Shown one piece after another: positions 24,201-31,447 of a stretch of DNA of 32,261 bases. The notes under the pieces are model-generated. The model worked only from the letters and a program-made list of their open reading frames with translations. It searched no databases and had not been told where the DNA came from. Origin of the DNA: Candidatus Hydrogenedentota bacterium (GTDB lineage Bacteria; UBA8481; J006); NCBI GenBank assembly GCA_003697085.1, contig RFFU01000010.1:1-32261 (forward strand), given 5' to 3'. Within the stretch, counting starts at the first letter, position 1, and each line of letters opens with the position of its first letter. A program made the position numbers and the translations under genes.

Positions 24201-25977
24201 CCAAAGTGTCGCCGAATTTTGCGTTTTTCCCCGCCAAGACCCCGAGCAGAAATTCGTTGTTCATTGGTACAAGGTTACCGCTACTCGCCGAAAGGATAAG
24301 GTTATCCCACGCATTGGTAAGCGGGTTCCCGTCAGGGTCTTTTTCCGGTTTGACGTGCGGCGACGGAAGCGCGCTGGGAGTGAAGACGAGTGTGAGCGTG
24401 TCGATCCCCGGGCCGTTTTGATACGTGGTCAACGACATATCCAGGGGGACCAAGCCGTCGGCGTTTTCGAGGGCATTGATGGCGGTTCCGCCGCCTTCGC
24501 GGTTCTTTCGAAGTTGAATTCCCGAGAGACGGCTGTTGTTGATGGGACGCAGCGGAGAATTGGCCCCCATCAAATCGATGTTGTTATTCGGATCCAGAAT
24601 CTGGAGTTGGATCCGCTCCAACTGCGGCCCCACGACCACATTGAAGGTATCACCTCCCAGCATATGAAACCCGAAGATCGGAGTATATTCGAGGAAATCC
24701 AACCCTTTGCCATCTTCCGAACCGGCCGTGTCCGCCGTGACCTGAAAATCCTCCGGACGATCGGAAATATGAATCGGAACGATGATATTCCCGGAATCGA
24801 TATATCCGGCCACCTCCGTAATTACAGGATCAACCGCCCCGGGGGAAAAGGAAAGTTGTTCGGTGGTAACACTTACTAACGTTGGACGCCACGCGTCTCC
24901 GGCCCCTACACCTGGGAGAAACGGGTCGTCGCTGAATCTGCGGTTTGTCTCGATGGCAACCCATACCGTGGGCCCTAACTTCGCATCCTCAAAACTCGGA
25001 ACATCGACATTGGCTGGAAAGTTCATCGTTAATCGATACGTGTCCGCCTTGACAGATCCACCGGCGCCATTAGTCCCGACCGAATTCTGCGAAATTTCCA
25101 CTCGTGTCATAGAAATTACCAGATCATCCCCATTTGTCGAGAGACCCGATCCATCGTCCGGATTCTTATTTCCCGTGGGGCTGAACTCATGATCTCCGCT
25201 CTTCTCCATAAAAACGTAGGCATATTCAAGGTCACCGAAATCGTCCGCCACCCCGCCGCCTGGTACGAAATTCCGAATGTTTTCAAAATCCACAATTATC
25301 GTCCGCATATGGTCCTTAAGTTGCGGATCCGTTCCCAATTTTATCCCGAATATCGGATGTACGTCGGAATTCGCCGAAATCAGAAAGCGGGTGTTTGCAA
25401 TGTTTTTCGCTGACACCGAAAAAACCGGGATCGTTATTTGTCCGGTTGTCAAAGAAGCTCCCGTCGCGTTCGTTAACGGGGTGCCGGTGTCGTCAGAAAA
25501 ACCAAATGAGTTGTTTATCGAAACAGTAAATTGGGCACCATCTGAATTAATATCCGTGACGACCGCCACCACGTAAACGGCGGATGTCGTTAGGGGCGGA
25601 ATGACCTGATTTATCAATGGAATACATTCCGTTGTCGAATTAACCGGCACAATATTCGATTCCCCCGTCGCCGAATTAGTCAAGGTCACCGCCGTAAGGT
25701 CGGATGGCGTGAAGGAACTCACGTCATTAAAACTTACACAGACCGAATCAAAATGGACATTGTCGTTTGTATCGGCATTGTCGATCGTAAATTCAAATAC
25801 ATCGAACTGCGCCCCCGCGTTTACGGAAAAGGGGGCTCCTGAAACGTCCGTCAAATTTACCGTCGGTCCCGGATTTACGTCCGCTCTCGCTGGAAACGCA
25901 AAAAGAAATATCCCCAAAAACGCTGGAACCGCTCCGCCGGCAACCTTCCTCCCCCGCCACCGAATTTCGCTCCTCAC
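21295..25977 (-). CDS. Very large secreted modular protein with Ca-loop-like repeats and FlgD-like C-terminal domain
   Basis: This protein of about 1560 residues has a signal peptide (basic VRSEIRWRGRKV, core AFLGIFLFAF, cleavage after PARA). Beta-rich modules follow, with many Asn, Asp, Thr and Gly. At least two repeat modules, about 175 residues apart, contain VAIYEDNGNVDGVFDPADQ (near 951) and VALYRDNGDTDGVFDANDQ (near 1126). Their DxDG-spaced acidic loops resemble calcium-binding dockerin/EF-hand-like loops. A less similar copy near VAVYRDMNGNALFEEG precedes them. A fibronectin-like segment and a C-terminal FlgD-like domain (GNIEIFNAAGDRLRVIP, WWDGRNDQGTLL, NGVYVIRV) complete it. I chose the GTG at 25977; the frame runs on to a GTG at 26118 without homology. 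I recognise no enzyme domain; adhesin or surface-layer roles are possible. Confidence 0.8.
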   Translation of the reverse strand: MRSEIRWRGRKVAGGAVPAFLGIFLFAFPARADVNPGPTVNLTDVSGAPFSVNAGAQFDVFEFTIDNADTNDNVHFDSVCVSFNDVSSFTPSDLTAVTLTNSATGESNIVPVNSTTECIPLINQVIPPLTTSAVYVVAVVTDINSDGAQFTVSINNSFGFSDDTGTPLTNATGASLTTGQITIPVFSVSAKNIANTRFLISANSDVHPIFGIKLGTDPQLKDHMRTIIVDFENIRNFVPGGGVADDFGDLEYAYVFMEKSGDHEFSPTGNKNPDDGSGLSTNGDDLVISMTRVEISQNSVGTNGAGGSVKADTYRLTMNFPANVDVPSFEDAKLGPTVWVAIETNRRFSDDPFLPGVGAGDAWRPTLVSVTTEQLSFSPGAVDPVITEVAGYIDSGNIIVPIHISDRPEDFQVTADTAGSEDGKGLDFLEYTPIFGFHMLGGDTFNVVVGPQLERIQLQILDPNNNIDLMGANSPLRPINNSRLSGIQLRKNREGGGTAINALENADGLVPLDMSLTTYQNGPGIDTLTLVFTPSALPSPHVKPEKDPDGNPLTNAWDNLILSASSGNLVPMNNEFLLGVLAGKNAKFGDTLEIRIPPGGVKFNNGVTMDTTFSAQSKLIFGVPVLPADLITSGQVLGESSPPTPVLRLKITGNNHGESLGLVYVYFIDSNTTGIPQLNQTDFLDHDFDGLPFTNTTEANGSSLSSVAVYRDMNGNALFEEGIDSFIPFDAATLGPLDGTRFINPGTDVDLLGGIKALLVRMYLDTNDPNTAIPAGDTGVFFICVRSSGTIDPNDRFFAVLGDLDAVHDDGEYVDAEPAGVWALTDYGWSAAWTNQTLLLQGGDIYGYTDDQILKYGGVPGWRREDHFRSSVIRGEVIEKVILSDLTTFAQTVFPGESVAVFGFNIEAAPDVSLTVDSLAVVVSDAGTIGDFSVLGDLNAISTDGTSGVAIYEDNGNVDGVFDPADQLASLVTVDNSNFATEGRLVFQFSGIPIPTNDIDSNAGNDFYVVILPSSNITFKDDFVVGIPERALGISGGTLKQPNPDTTQILTAGLPVTLSLTSETEINTNGNATAFIGINAADQTNGGVDGGVTLLQVKVSFTDVGGFSVSNDLANLANDSTSGVALYRDNGDTDGVFDANDQFVTLASAPTLAGNVVTLQIAGAGDNVPDTDNGSESGPDWWIVLKASLNADVLAPDSFLVGIASGGLQWSTVFVGDPTITSDTIIFTGIPPSGITSFRPSNILSPARDSVSLRLILPIEPDSPTMVVLYKRDVTSGETVTSATKNGVGDDTFTWFITDFDTELEYGVRVFYSTTGGTATLDLSEKLIVDSSAPTPGAPNAPTSTTATTISLNVVADLTPASGGDPDLTSENKAKLASENNEGFSVLIRVFGPNGEEDTPVNQSFSAQTSDFDQHFNINLFNGGNNNVVIYFTDDAGNVGVDTITIAVGTGGGGVTKQTLTYVDAAGKTLGEPVFRYSPTNNRFGFQFSSTLSEGNIEIFNAAGDRLRVIPATSGSNTVWWDGRNDQGTLLRNGVYVIRVRVVPITGGGIEETRTIFLLK

Positions 25978-26259
25978 CGGACGCGCATCCCTTCCCGCTC
26001 CTCCCGGAACAAACACCCCCGCTCTCTCCGCGCTGACCCTCGCCTTCTCCCGGATCGCTCCCACGTCCTCCGCGTTCGGACAACCTTCTCTCCCTGGATC
26101 ATCCTTCAACAACGCCACGTTCCTGACTCTCCCGATTCCGGCCTCGGCGATTCCTCGATCGACTTTCCGATCCCGCGCCGTCTCTTCCTCCGCTCGTCCC
26201 CCCCCTCACTCCCGCTCTCTTTCCTTTCACCGTCCAACAACGACTCCCTGGACCCACTC

Positions 26260-26289
26260 ACTCTATGCCCTCTCCGCATAAACTGTCAA
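26260..26289 (-). promoter_or_regulatory. Sigma-70-like promoter of the secreted-protein/PorV operon
   Basis: On the minus strand a perfect TTGACA (26289-26284) is followed after 18 nt by TAGAGT (26265-26260). It lies in the 403-base gap between pgpA and the start at 25977 (262 bases if the 26118 start is used) and would leave a 5' leader of roughly 130 or 275 nt. The rest of the gap is C/T-rich on the plus strand, with nothing else recognisable. Confidence 0.55.
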
Positions 26290-26380
26290 GGTCAACCGCA
26301 TTCCTTTTTTTTCACCAACTTCTCTTTTTCCAACACTCGAAGCCTCGCGCCTCAAAACCTTTTCCTTCCTCCGCTCCCCC

Positions 26381-26878
26381 TCAACCACCAAGATACCCCG
26401 CCGAAAGCAGAACTCCCAAAACGATCCGGGAATAGATTCCCGCCATCACATCGTCCGCCATAATCCCCCAACCTCCGGGAAGTCTTTCGAGCCGGCGGCA
26501 GGGAAAAGGCTTCAGGACATCGAAGAAACGAAAGAGAAGGAAGCCCGCCAAAAGAACCTCCCATTGCACCCCCGACCCGATGACCGACAGAATCATTCCC
26601 ACCGCCTCGTCAATCACGATAATCGATGGATCCTCCTCGCCGACTTCCCGCGCCACATATTCCGCCGCCGCCACCCCGAGAAAGAAAAGACCGCCCGCTA
26701 TGATCACGCCCGCAACGATATTCGCGGCCCCGAGCGCTCCCACGGGCAACGAAACAAAACTGCCGACCGTTCCCGAAGCGAGAGGAAAATACCCGCTGCC
26801 GAAAAGCGTCGCCGTAACGAAGAAAAACGCTCTCTTCCACCGGCGCACACCAGAAAAACCGTCACCCTTGTTCTTCAT
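26381..26878 (-). CDS. pgpA: Phosphatidylglycerophosphatase A
   Basis: This 165-residue integral membrane phosphatase removes the phosphate from phosphatidylglycerophosphate to give phosphatidylglycerol. Family motifs seen: GSGYFPLASGTVGS (27-40), DPSIIVIDEAVGM (83-95) with conserved acidic residues, FRFFDVLKPFP (116-126), and GGWGIMADDVMAG (135-147). Three or four hydrophobic segments are present and the length is normal for the family. It starts at the ATG at 26878, preceded by a purine-rich GAAGG. The gene encoding the preceding enzyme, PgsA, is 124 nt upstream in the same direction, so both steps of phosphatidylglycerol synthesis are adjacent. Confidence 0.95.
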   Translation of the reverse strand: MKNKGDGFSGVRRWKRAFFFVTATLFGSGYFPLASGTVGSFVSLPVGALGAANIVAGVIIAGGLFFLGVAAAEYVAREVGEEDPSIIVIDEAVGMILSVIGSGVQWEVLLAGFLLFRFFDVLKPFPCRRLERLPGGWGIMADDVMAGIYSRIVLGVLLSAGYLGG

Positions 26879-27002
26879 CCTTCTTTTTTTTCCTTCTTCC
26901 CCTCTTTCTCCGCGCCCTTCCCGCCTATCGCCGTTTTCCGAAACCAGACCACTTCAACCCGAAATCACTTCTCGCCCAAGTTTTGTGCAAGCGCTTTCGG
27001 TT

Positions 27003-27623
27003 TCATTCTCCTCCCGATTCCCGCCTCCTCACTCTCTCCGCTCGGATGAACTGAATCCCCGAAACGACCGTCAAAATCGTCGCCGATATTCCCAAAACCA
27101 AACCACTGCCGAAAACGATCGTCTCTCTCCAGGTCCCCGCCATCGCCTCTCTCCAAATCGCGCCTCGCGGCCCGGAAAGAACCGCGATGATCAACAGGTC
27201 CACCGGAATCGTTGTCATCTGGAGCCCCGTCTTCCATTTTCCCCACCGGTCCGCGGCGATCACGCGGCCATTTCGAACTTGAACCAAACGATAAGCCGTG
27301 ATTCCGAATTCCCTCACCAGAATCAGAAGCGTCAGCGGCAACGGAAGCAGGCGGGGCTCGATCAAAGAGACCGCGAGGAACCCGATTCCCGTAAGCGCCT
27401 TGTCGGCGATCGGATCGGCAATCACCCCAAACGAAGTCTGCTCGTTCCTCCGCCGCGCCATCCGCCCGTCGAAGAAATCGCTCAATGCCGCCACGCCGAA
27501 CGTGAAGAGCCCTATGAGACGCACATAAGGATCGTTCACCGCCAGAAGAGGAATGAGCAGAAGGGCCGCGACGGCCCGAAGGACCGTAGCAACATTCGAG
27601 TACGTCCAGAAGGCATTCTTCAT
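27003..27623 (-). CDS. pgsA: CDP-diacylglycerol--glycerol-3-phosphate 3-phosphatidyltransferase
   Basis: This 206-residue inner-membrane CDP-alcohol phosphatidyltransferase transfers the phosphatidyl group from CDP-diacylglycerol to glycerol 3-phosphate. The full family motif DGxxAR-x8-GxxxDxxxD is present: Asp52, Gly53, Ala56, Arg57, Gly66, Asp70 and Asp74 (in FFDGRMARRRNEQTSFGV and the residues after it). About five or six hydrophobic helices are seen. The ATG at 27623 overlaps the rimO stop as ATGA, so I prefer it over the frame start at 27647. Its product is the substrate of the PgpA enzyme encoded downstream. CDP-alcohol family members look alike, but motif, length and context all support PgsA. 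Confidence 0.93.
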   Translation of the reverse strand: MKNAFWTYSNVATVLRAVAALLLIPLLAVNDPYVRLIGLFTFGVAALSDFFDGRMARRRNEQTSFGVIADPIADKALTGIGFLAVSLIEPRLLPLPLTLLILVREFGITAYRLVQVRNGRVIAADRWGKWKTGLQMTTIPVDLLIIAVLSGPRGAIWREAMAGTWRETIVFGSGLVLGISATILTVVSGIQFIRAERVRRRESGGE

Positions 27624-29083
27624 TTTCCTTGCGTCACCTTCCGGCACTCTTTCTCCTCGACAAGCCGTCCCTCGAGATCGTGGTCCAAGGCCGCTACGAT
27701 CTCGACATCCACCATTCGCCCAGGAACCGAAGGCCTCTTCAACTGTATTACACCGTCAACATCGGGAGCCTCGAGCGGAGAACGCCCGGTCCACGGAGTA
27801 TCCATCAAGACGCGATACCGCCTTCCCACTCGAGCACGAAGGCGCTCGGCCGAGATGGAACCTTGTATCTCGAGAATCCGATCCGCTCGCCGCCGCGCAA
27901 CCTCGAATCCCCCCCGAGGCCGTCGCATTCGAGCCGCCGCCGTCCCCGGCTCCTTGAAGAAAGGAAATACACCGACCCGATCGAATCGAATCTCCTCCAA
28001 GAACGAAATCAATTCTCCGAACTCCTTCTCCCCTTCTCCCGGATGGCCGGTGATGACCGTCGTTCGTATCGCCGACTCCGAAAACCTCTCGCGAATGCTT
28101 TCCACGATCCTCCGGATCCCGTCCGGATCCGGAGGTCGATTCATCGCGCGCAGTACCTTCGGTGAAGCATGCTGGATCGGAATGTCGAAATAGGGGACGA
28201 ATATGTCGCAGTCCGCCCAAACGTCCAGAAGCCGGTCCGTTACACAACTCGGATAGAGATAATGAAGCCGAATCCGGTATTCCCGAATTCCCGCCTCCCG
28301 CTCCGCCTTACGCGCCAGAAAACGGAGAAGTTCCGCCAGGTCCTCACCTCGGTCCCTTCCCCAATGAGCCGTATCCTGGGAAACGAGAACAACCTCCCGA
28401 ACGCCCAGCCGCAAAAGCCCCGCGATCTCCTCCGCGATTTCTTCCTTCGGCCGGGAACGGAACCCGCCTCGATAAAACGGAATCGAACAGAAAGAACATC
28501 CCTTGTCGCATCCATCGGCGATCTTGACGAAAGCCGTTCCCGCACTGCTCGTGAGAAAACGCGGTCCGGGATCGAGCGAGCGGGCCGGCGGACGGAAGAA
28601 AGGTTCGTCTTGTCCTGCCTGCTCCCCCTTCCCTTCAATCCGCTCCGCCACTCGCGAAAGATCGCCCGGTCCAAGAAACGCACGCACATTCCGCCGTAAC
28701 TCCCCCGGCAGCCGGTGGGCCAAGAGAGGAGCGAAACACCCCGCCACCACGATCTCCTTCACGATCTGACGCTTCCGAAGACGAACGGCTCGCTCGACGG
28801 CCTTCCGAGATTCAGTCCGCGCCGGCGAGATGAAGGAACATGTGTTGACCACGAGGACATCCACGGGGCGCCATCCTTTGCTTCCCCCCGTCTCCTCCCC
28901 CGTTTCGCCGGCCTTTTCCCAGAGTTCGAGCGGCAATCCGACGATCTCGTATCCGGCGGAATCGAGTTCCCCGAGGATTCGTTCACCGTCCACCGTGTTT
29001 TTGTCACAACCCAGCTGGACAAGTGCCGCCGTGCGCGGAACCCTCCCTTTCCCGAAAAACCGGCTTTCCCTACTCGAATTCAT
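27620..29083 (-). CDS. rimO: Ribosomal protein uS12 methylthiotransferase RimO
   Basis: This 487-residue radical-SAM enzyme adds a methylthio group to an aspartate of ribosomal protein S12. The N-terminal methylthiotransferase domain has LVQLGCDKNTVDGE and conserved Cys26, Cys82 (VVNTCSF) and Cys116 (AGCFA) for one iron-sulfur cluster. The radical-SAM cluster is DGCDKGCSFCSIPFYRG, with Cys192, Cys196 and Cys199. The C-terminal ~75 residues form a TRAM-like domain. LGCDKN and SIPFYRGG favour RimO over MiaB or MtaB. An insertion of about 15 residues (KAGETGEETGGSKG) occurs in the N-terminal domain. I chose the ATG at 29083; a GTG at 29101 is also in frame. The pgsA start overlaps its stop. Confidence 0.93.
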   Translation of the reverse strand: MNSSRESRFFGKGRVPRTAALVQLGCDKNTVDGERILGELDSAGYEIVGLPLELWEKAGETGEETGGSKGWRPVDVLVVNTCSFISPARTESRKAVERAVRLRKRQIVKEIVVAGCFAPLLAHRLPGELRRNVRAFLGPGDLSRVAERIEGKGEQAGQDEPFFRPPARSLDPGPRFLTSSAGTAFVKIADGCDKGCSFCSIPFYRGGFRSRPKEEIAEEIAGLLRLGVREVVLVSQDTAHWGRDRGEDLAELLRFLARKAEREAGIREYRIRLHYLYPSCVTDRLLDVWADCDIFVPYFDIPIQHASPKVLRAMNRPPDPDGIRRIVESIRERFSESAIRTTVITGHPGEGEKEFGELISFLEEIRFDRVGVFPFFKEPGTAAARMRRPRGGFEVARRRADRILEIQGSISAERLRARVGRRYRVLMDTPWTGRSPLEAPDVDGVIQLKRPSVPGRMVDVEIVAALDHDLEGRLVEEKECRKVTQGK

Positions 29084-29138
29084 GCGCCCGCATTTCTCCA
29101 CCGAATCCGTCTTCGGTCTCCTTGCTCTCCTCCGGACT

Positions 29139-29633
29139 CTACCTGTAATTCGTAAACTGGAGTTCGACGCCGAAATCCTTCTCCTTGAGAAGCGCGATCA
29201 CGGCCTGAAGATCGTCTTTGCTCTTCGAGGAAATTCGGACCTGGTCTCCCTGGATCGATGTCTGAACCTTCTTCATCTTGGCATCCTTGATCGCTTTAAC
29301 GATCGCTTTACAGGCGTCCGCCGGGATCCCGGAACGAATCGTCAACTCTTGGCGCATTCTCCCCCCCAGAGCCGCCGTCGCCTTCCCGAATTCGATGTTC
29401 TTCAACGGCACGCCGCGCCGGATGAACTTTGAATTCAAAATATCGAGCGCCGCTTTGAGCCGGAATTCGTCGTCCGCCACGACCGTTATCTTCTCTTTGA
29501 CCCGTGTGATCGTGACATCGCTTCCTCGAAAATCATAGCGCGTCCCGATCTCCTTCCGCGCTTGATTCAGGGCGTTCTCCACCTCCTGAAAATCAACTCG
29601 CGATACAACATCGAATGAATGTTCCGACGCCAT
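29139..29633 (-). CDS. yajQ: YajQ-family nucleotide/cyclic-di-GMP-binding protein (UPF0234)
   Basis: This 164-residue cytoplasmic protein has the usual family length. It begins MASEHSFDVVSRVDFQEVEN and contains the family signatures TRYDFRGS, FRLKAALDIL, FIRRGVPLKNI, KAIVKAIKDAKMKKVQ and IQGDQVRISSKSKDDLQ. It has two ferredoxin-like subdomains. Some members bind cyclic di-GMP and act with a LysR regulator; whether this one does is not visible. The ATG at 29633 has AAGGAGA about 9 nt upstream, so I prefer it to 29663. A promoter-like sequence lies about 90 nt upstream. The rimO start lies 55 nt beyond its stop. Confidence 0.95.
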   Translation of the reverse strand: MASEHSFDVVSRVDFQEVENALNQARKEIGTRYDFRGSDVTITRVKEKITVVADDEFRLKAALDILNSKFIRRGVPLKNIEFGKATAALGGRMRQELTIRSGIPADACKAIVKAIKDAKMKKVQTSIQGDQVRISSKSKDDLQAVIALLKEKDFGVELQFTNYR

Positions 29634-29725
29634 CTCCGTCTCTCCTTCCTCGCTGTCTTTCACCCCTCCCTCAATTCACGATCCTCTCTTTGTCTCTCCC
29701 CTTCCCGACTCGGAATTACCGCTGG

Positions 29726-29754
29726 AAGATACCATCGAATTCCCGACATTTCAA
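29726..29754 (-). promoter_or_regulatory. Sigma-70-like promoter of the yajQ-rimO-pgsA-pgpA group
   Basis: On the minus strand, TTGAAA (29754-29749) and TATCTT (29731-29726) are separated by 17 nt. Predicted transcription begins near 29719, about 85 nt before the yajQ start. Confidence 0.5.
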
Positions 29755-29862
29755 ACTGGAAAGACGTATGACAAATCCGGTGAATGGCGAATTCCGCTCA
29801 GGCGGGCAGGATGAATACTGTGGAGCAGGATCGTTCAGGTTGGCGACCGCAGACGAACGGCG

Positions 29863-29881
29863 CGTAGGCTTCTAACCTACG
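29863..29881. repeat. Short inverted repeat CGTAGG...CCTACG
   Basis: CGTAGG (29863-29868) and CCTACG (29876-29881) flank a 7-nt loop, and AGGGGCTGG follows shortly after. It looks like a diverged member of the hairpin repeats found 65 bases further on. Confidence 0.4.
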
Positions 29882-29927
29882 AGGGGCTGGTTCAGCGACG
29901 CGCAATCCGGAGAGGCCGCGCGCCACT

Positions 29928-29954
29928 GCAGGCAAGATGCCTGCGCTGCCAGGT
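29928..29954. repeat. Hairpin repeat copy 1 (GCAGGCA/TGCCTGC)
   Basis: GCAGGCAAGATGCCTGCG contains a perfect 7-bp stem (29928-29934 with 29938-29944) and a 3-nt loop, followed by CTGCCAGGT. The second copy begins exactly 50 bases later. Both lie in the 477-base gap 29634-30110 between the yajQ and SPOR genes, which holds repeats and a promoter but no credible gene. Confidence 0.7.
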
Positions 29955-29977
29955 ATGACCACTTCGGCCGGTTACCG

Positions 29978-30004
29978 GCAGGCAGGATGCCTGCGGGCCC
30001 AGGT
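29978..30004. repeat. Hairpin repeat copy 2 (GCAGGCA/TGCCTGC)
   Basis: GCAGGCAGGATGCCTGCG repeats copy 1 with one changed loop base and the tail GGCCCAGGT in place of CTGCCAGGT. The same 7-bp stem is present (29978-29984 with 29988-29994). Confidence 0.7.
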
Positions 30005-30110
30005 TTCGCCGCGGACTGGTGAGTCTACGCTTCAACCGCAGACTGCAGAGGCCGCGCTTCACCTTGATGGCGTGGAATAAGACGAGGTTTTTATTAACGA
30101 AGGCCGTCCT

Positions 30111-31229
30111 CTACGGTCTTCTTTCCTTGACCAGAACGGGATTTCCAACCTCCTGCTCCAGGCGTAACGCCGCACGCTCGGCCTCCGCCCGACCCGTATA
30201 ACGCCCCACCAGAACGACCGTAAAGGCTCCGTGTCGCTCCGTCTCGCATAGATACCCCTTCCGTACGAGACGATCCATCAGTCGTCTCGCATTCTCGACC
30301 TTGCCGAAGGCTCCCACTTGGATCGAAAAGAATCCTCGGGATTTCGCTTTCGAGGACGGAACGCTCGCTTCCGTCACTTTCGCGGCTCTCCTTTCACTTT
30401 CCAAGTCGGCGCGTTCCCGTCCCTCCGGCTTCGGCGCACCGGCGGTAGTGCCTTTCTTTCGTTGGGCCCGCCACGCTTCCAATTCGGACCCGGACTTCTC
30501 TTCTTCAACCGGGAAAGACGATTTCTCCCCGGAACTCCTCTCCTCACTTTCTTCTCTCTTCCCCGCAATCTCCGTTTTCTTCTCTGCGACTTTCTCCCCA
30601 GGAGAAATTGCTGCCGCGGTCTCTGTCGGAAACTCCTCTCCTGAATCGAAATTCGGATATCGCCTCGCCAACACGGCTTCCCACTTCGCCGCCTCTTGCA
30701 CGGCCTCCTTCGAGCCGAGAGCCTTCAGTGCCGCCGCGAGCCTGTAATAAACCCACGGGAGAAGGGAATTCCCCGCGTGCTGCGAGATCACCGCCCGGTA
30801 TATCTCGATCGCCTCCGGATACCGCCCGAGTCTTTCATCGGCAACCGCGATCCCCACCCGCGCCGGGACTTGATAACGCCCCCCGAGGAAATTGATCAGA
30901 TAGTCCGCGTACGCTTCCCGCGCCTCCCAGTACCGGCCCTGCCGAAAAAGACCCACGGCCCGGAGAAAACACCCTCGCTCCGAAAGAAAACCACTGCCGC
31001 GGCGCCACGCCTTTTCCGCCATCAAAACCGCACCCGCATAGTCGCCCGAAAGAAACGCGCGTTCCGCCGCGGTAACCTCCGCCCGCGCCGCCTCCGCTAC
31101 GGCCGTTCGCCGAACTTCCTCCATCCTTGACGGCGGTTGCGGTTCCCGGGCCGCGGACACCGACCCGAGAATCCCCAACAACGCCGTCACGACGAGAAAG
31201 CGTAGGTTCGTTCGAAGTGCACTCTTCAT
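30111..31229 (-). CDS. Exported TPR protein with C-terminal SPOR domain
   Basis: This 372-residue protein starts with a signal peptide or anchor (NLRFLVVTALLGILGSVSAA). TPR-like helical pairs follow at about 45-180 (AAERAFLSGDYAGAVLMAEKA; RYPEAIEIYRAVISQHAG). Then comes a ~110-residue charged, disordered Glu/Lys/Ser-rich linker, and a C-terminal SPOR domain from about 297 (FFSIQVGAFGKVENARRLMD, TVVLVGRYTGRAEAERAALRL). SPOR domains bind denuded septal peptidoglycan, so it likely works in the periplasm in cell-wall or division processes. The lytic transglycosylase gene lies 218 nt upstream in the same direction, which fits the same theme. I chose the ATG at 31229, immediately before the signal peptide; the frame is open far upstream but without family sequence. 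Confidence 0.85.
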   Translation of the reverse strand: MKSALRTNLRFLVVTALLGILGSVSAAREPQPPSRMEEVRRTAVAEAARAEVTAAERAFLSGDYAGAVLMAEKAWRRGSGFLSERGCFLRAVGLFRQGRYWEAREAYADYLINFLGGRYQVPARVGIAVADERLGRYPEAIEIYRAVISQHAGNSLLPWVYYRLAAALKALGSKEAVQEAAKWEAVLARRYPNFDSGEEFPTETAAAISPGEKVAEKKTEIAGKREESEERSSGEKSSFPVEEEKSGSELEAWRAQRKKGTTAGAPKPEGRERADLESERRAAKVTEASVPSSKAKSRGFFSIQVGAFGKVENARRLMDRLVRKGYLCETERHGAFTVVLVGRYTGRAEAERAALRLEQEVGNPVLVKERRP

Positions 31230-31447
31230 CTTTCTCTTTATCGACCGCCTTCCTCTCCTCTCCCCCGCAAAGTTCGCGTTCCCTTCGTTTTTGTCGAAAA
31301 ATTTATTTCCCGGAAACAAAGGCGCCGTCCCAGGCAAGAAAGCCGAACCCCGCTGGAACAAACGAATTCGATACGGCAAGGGCTCCGCCACGCGCTCTCC
31401 CGCGCCATGACCGACTTCCCCTTTCCACATCCGCACCCCACCCTCCT

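Noticed and set aside
26580-28193. 537-codon plus-strand frame
   Set aside because: Antisense to pgpA, pgsA and rimO, all unambiguous; composition is Pro/Arg/Ser-rich shadow.
29928-30004. Two spaced repeats considered as a minimal CRISPR array
   Set aside because: The repeats are short perfect hairpins with only two close copies, one 23-base spacer-like gap, and no cas genes nearby.
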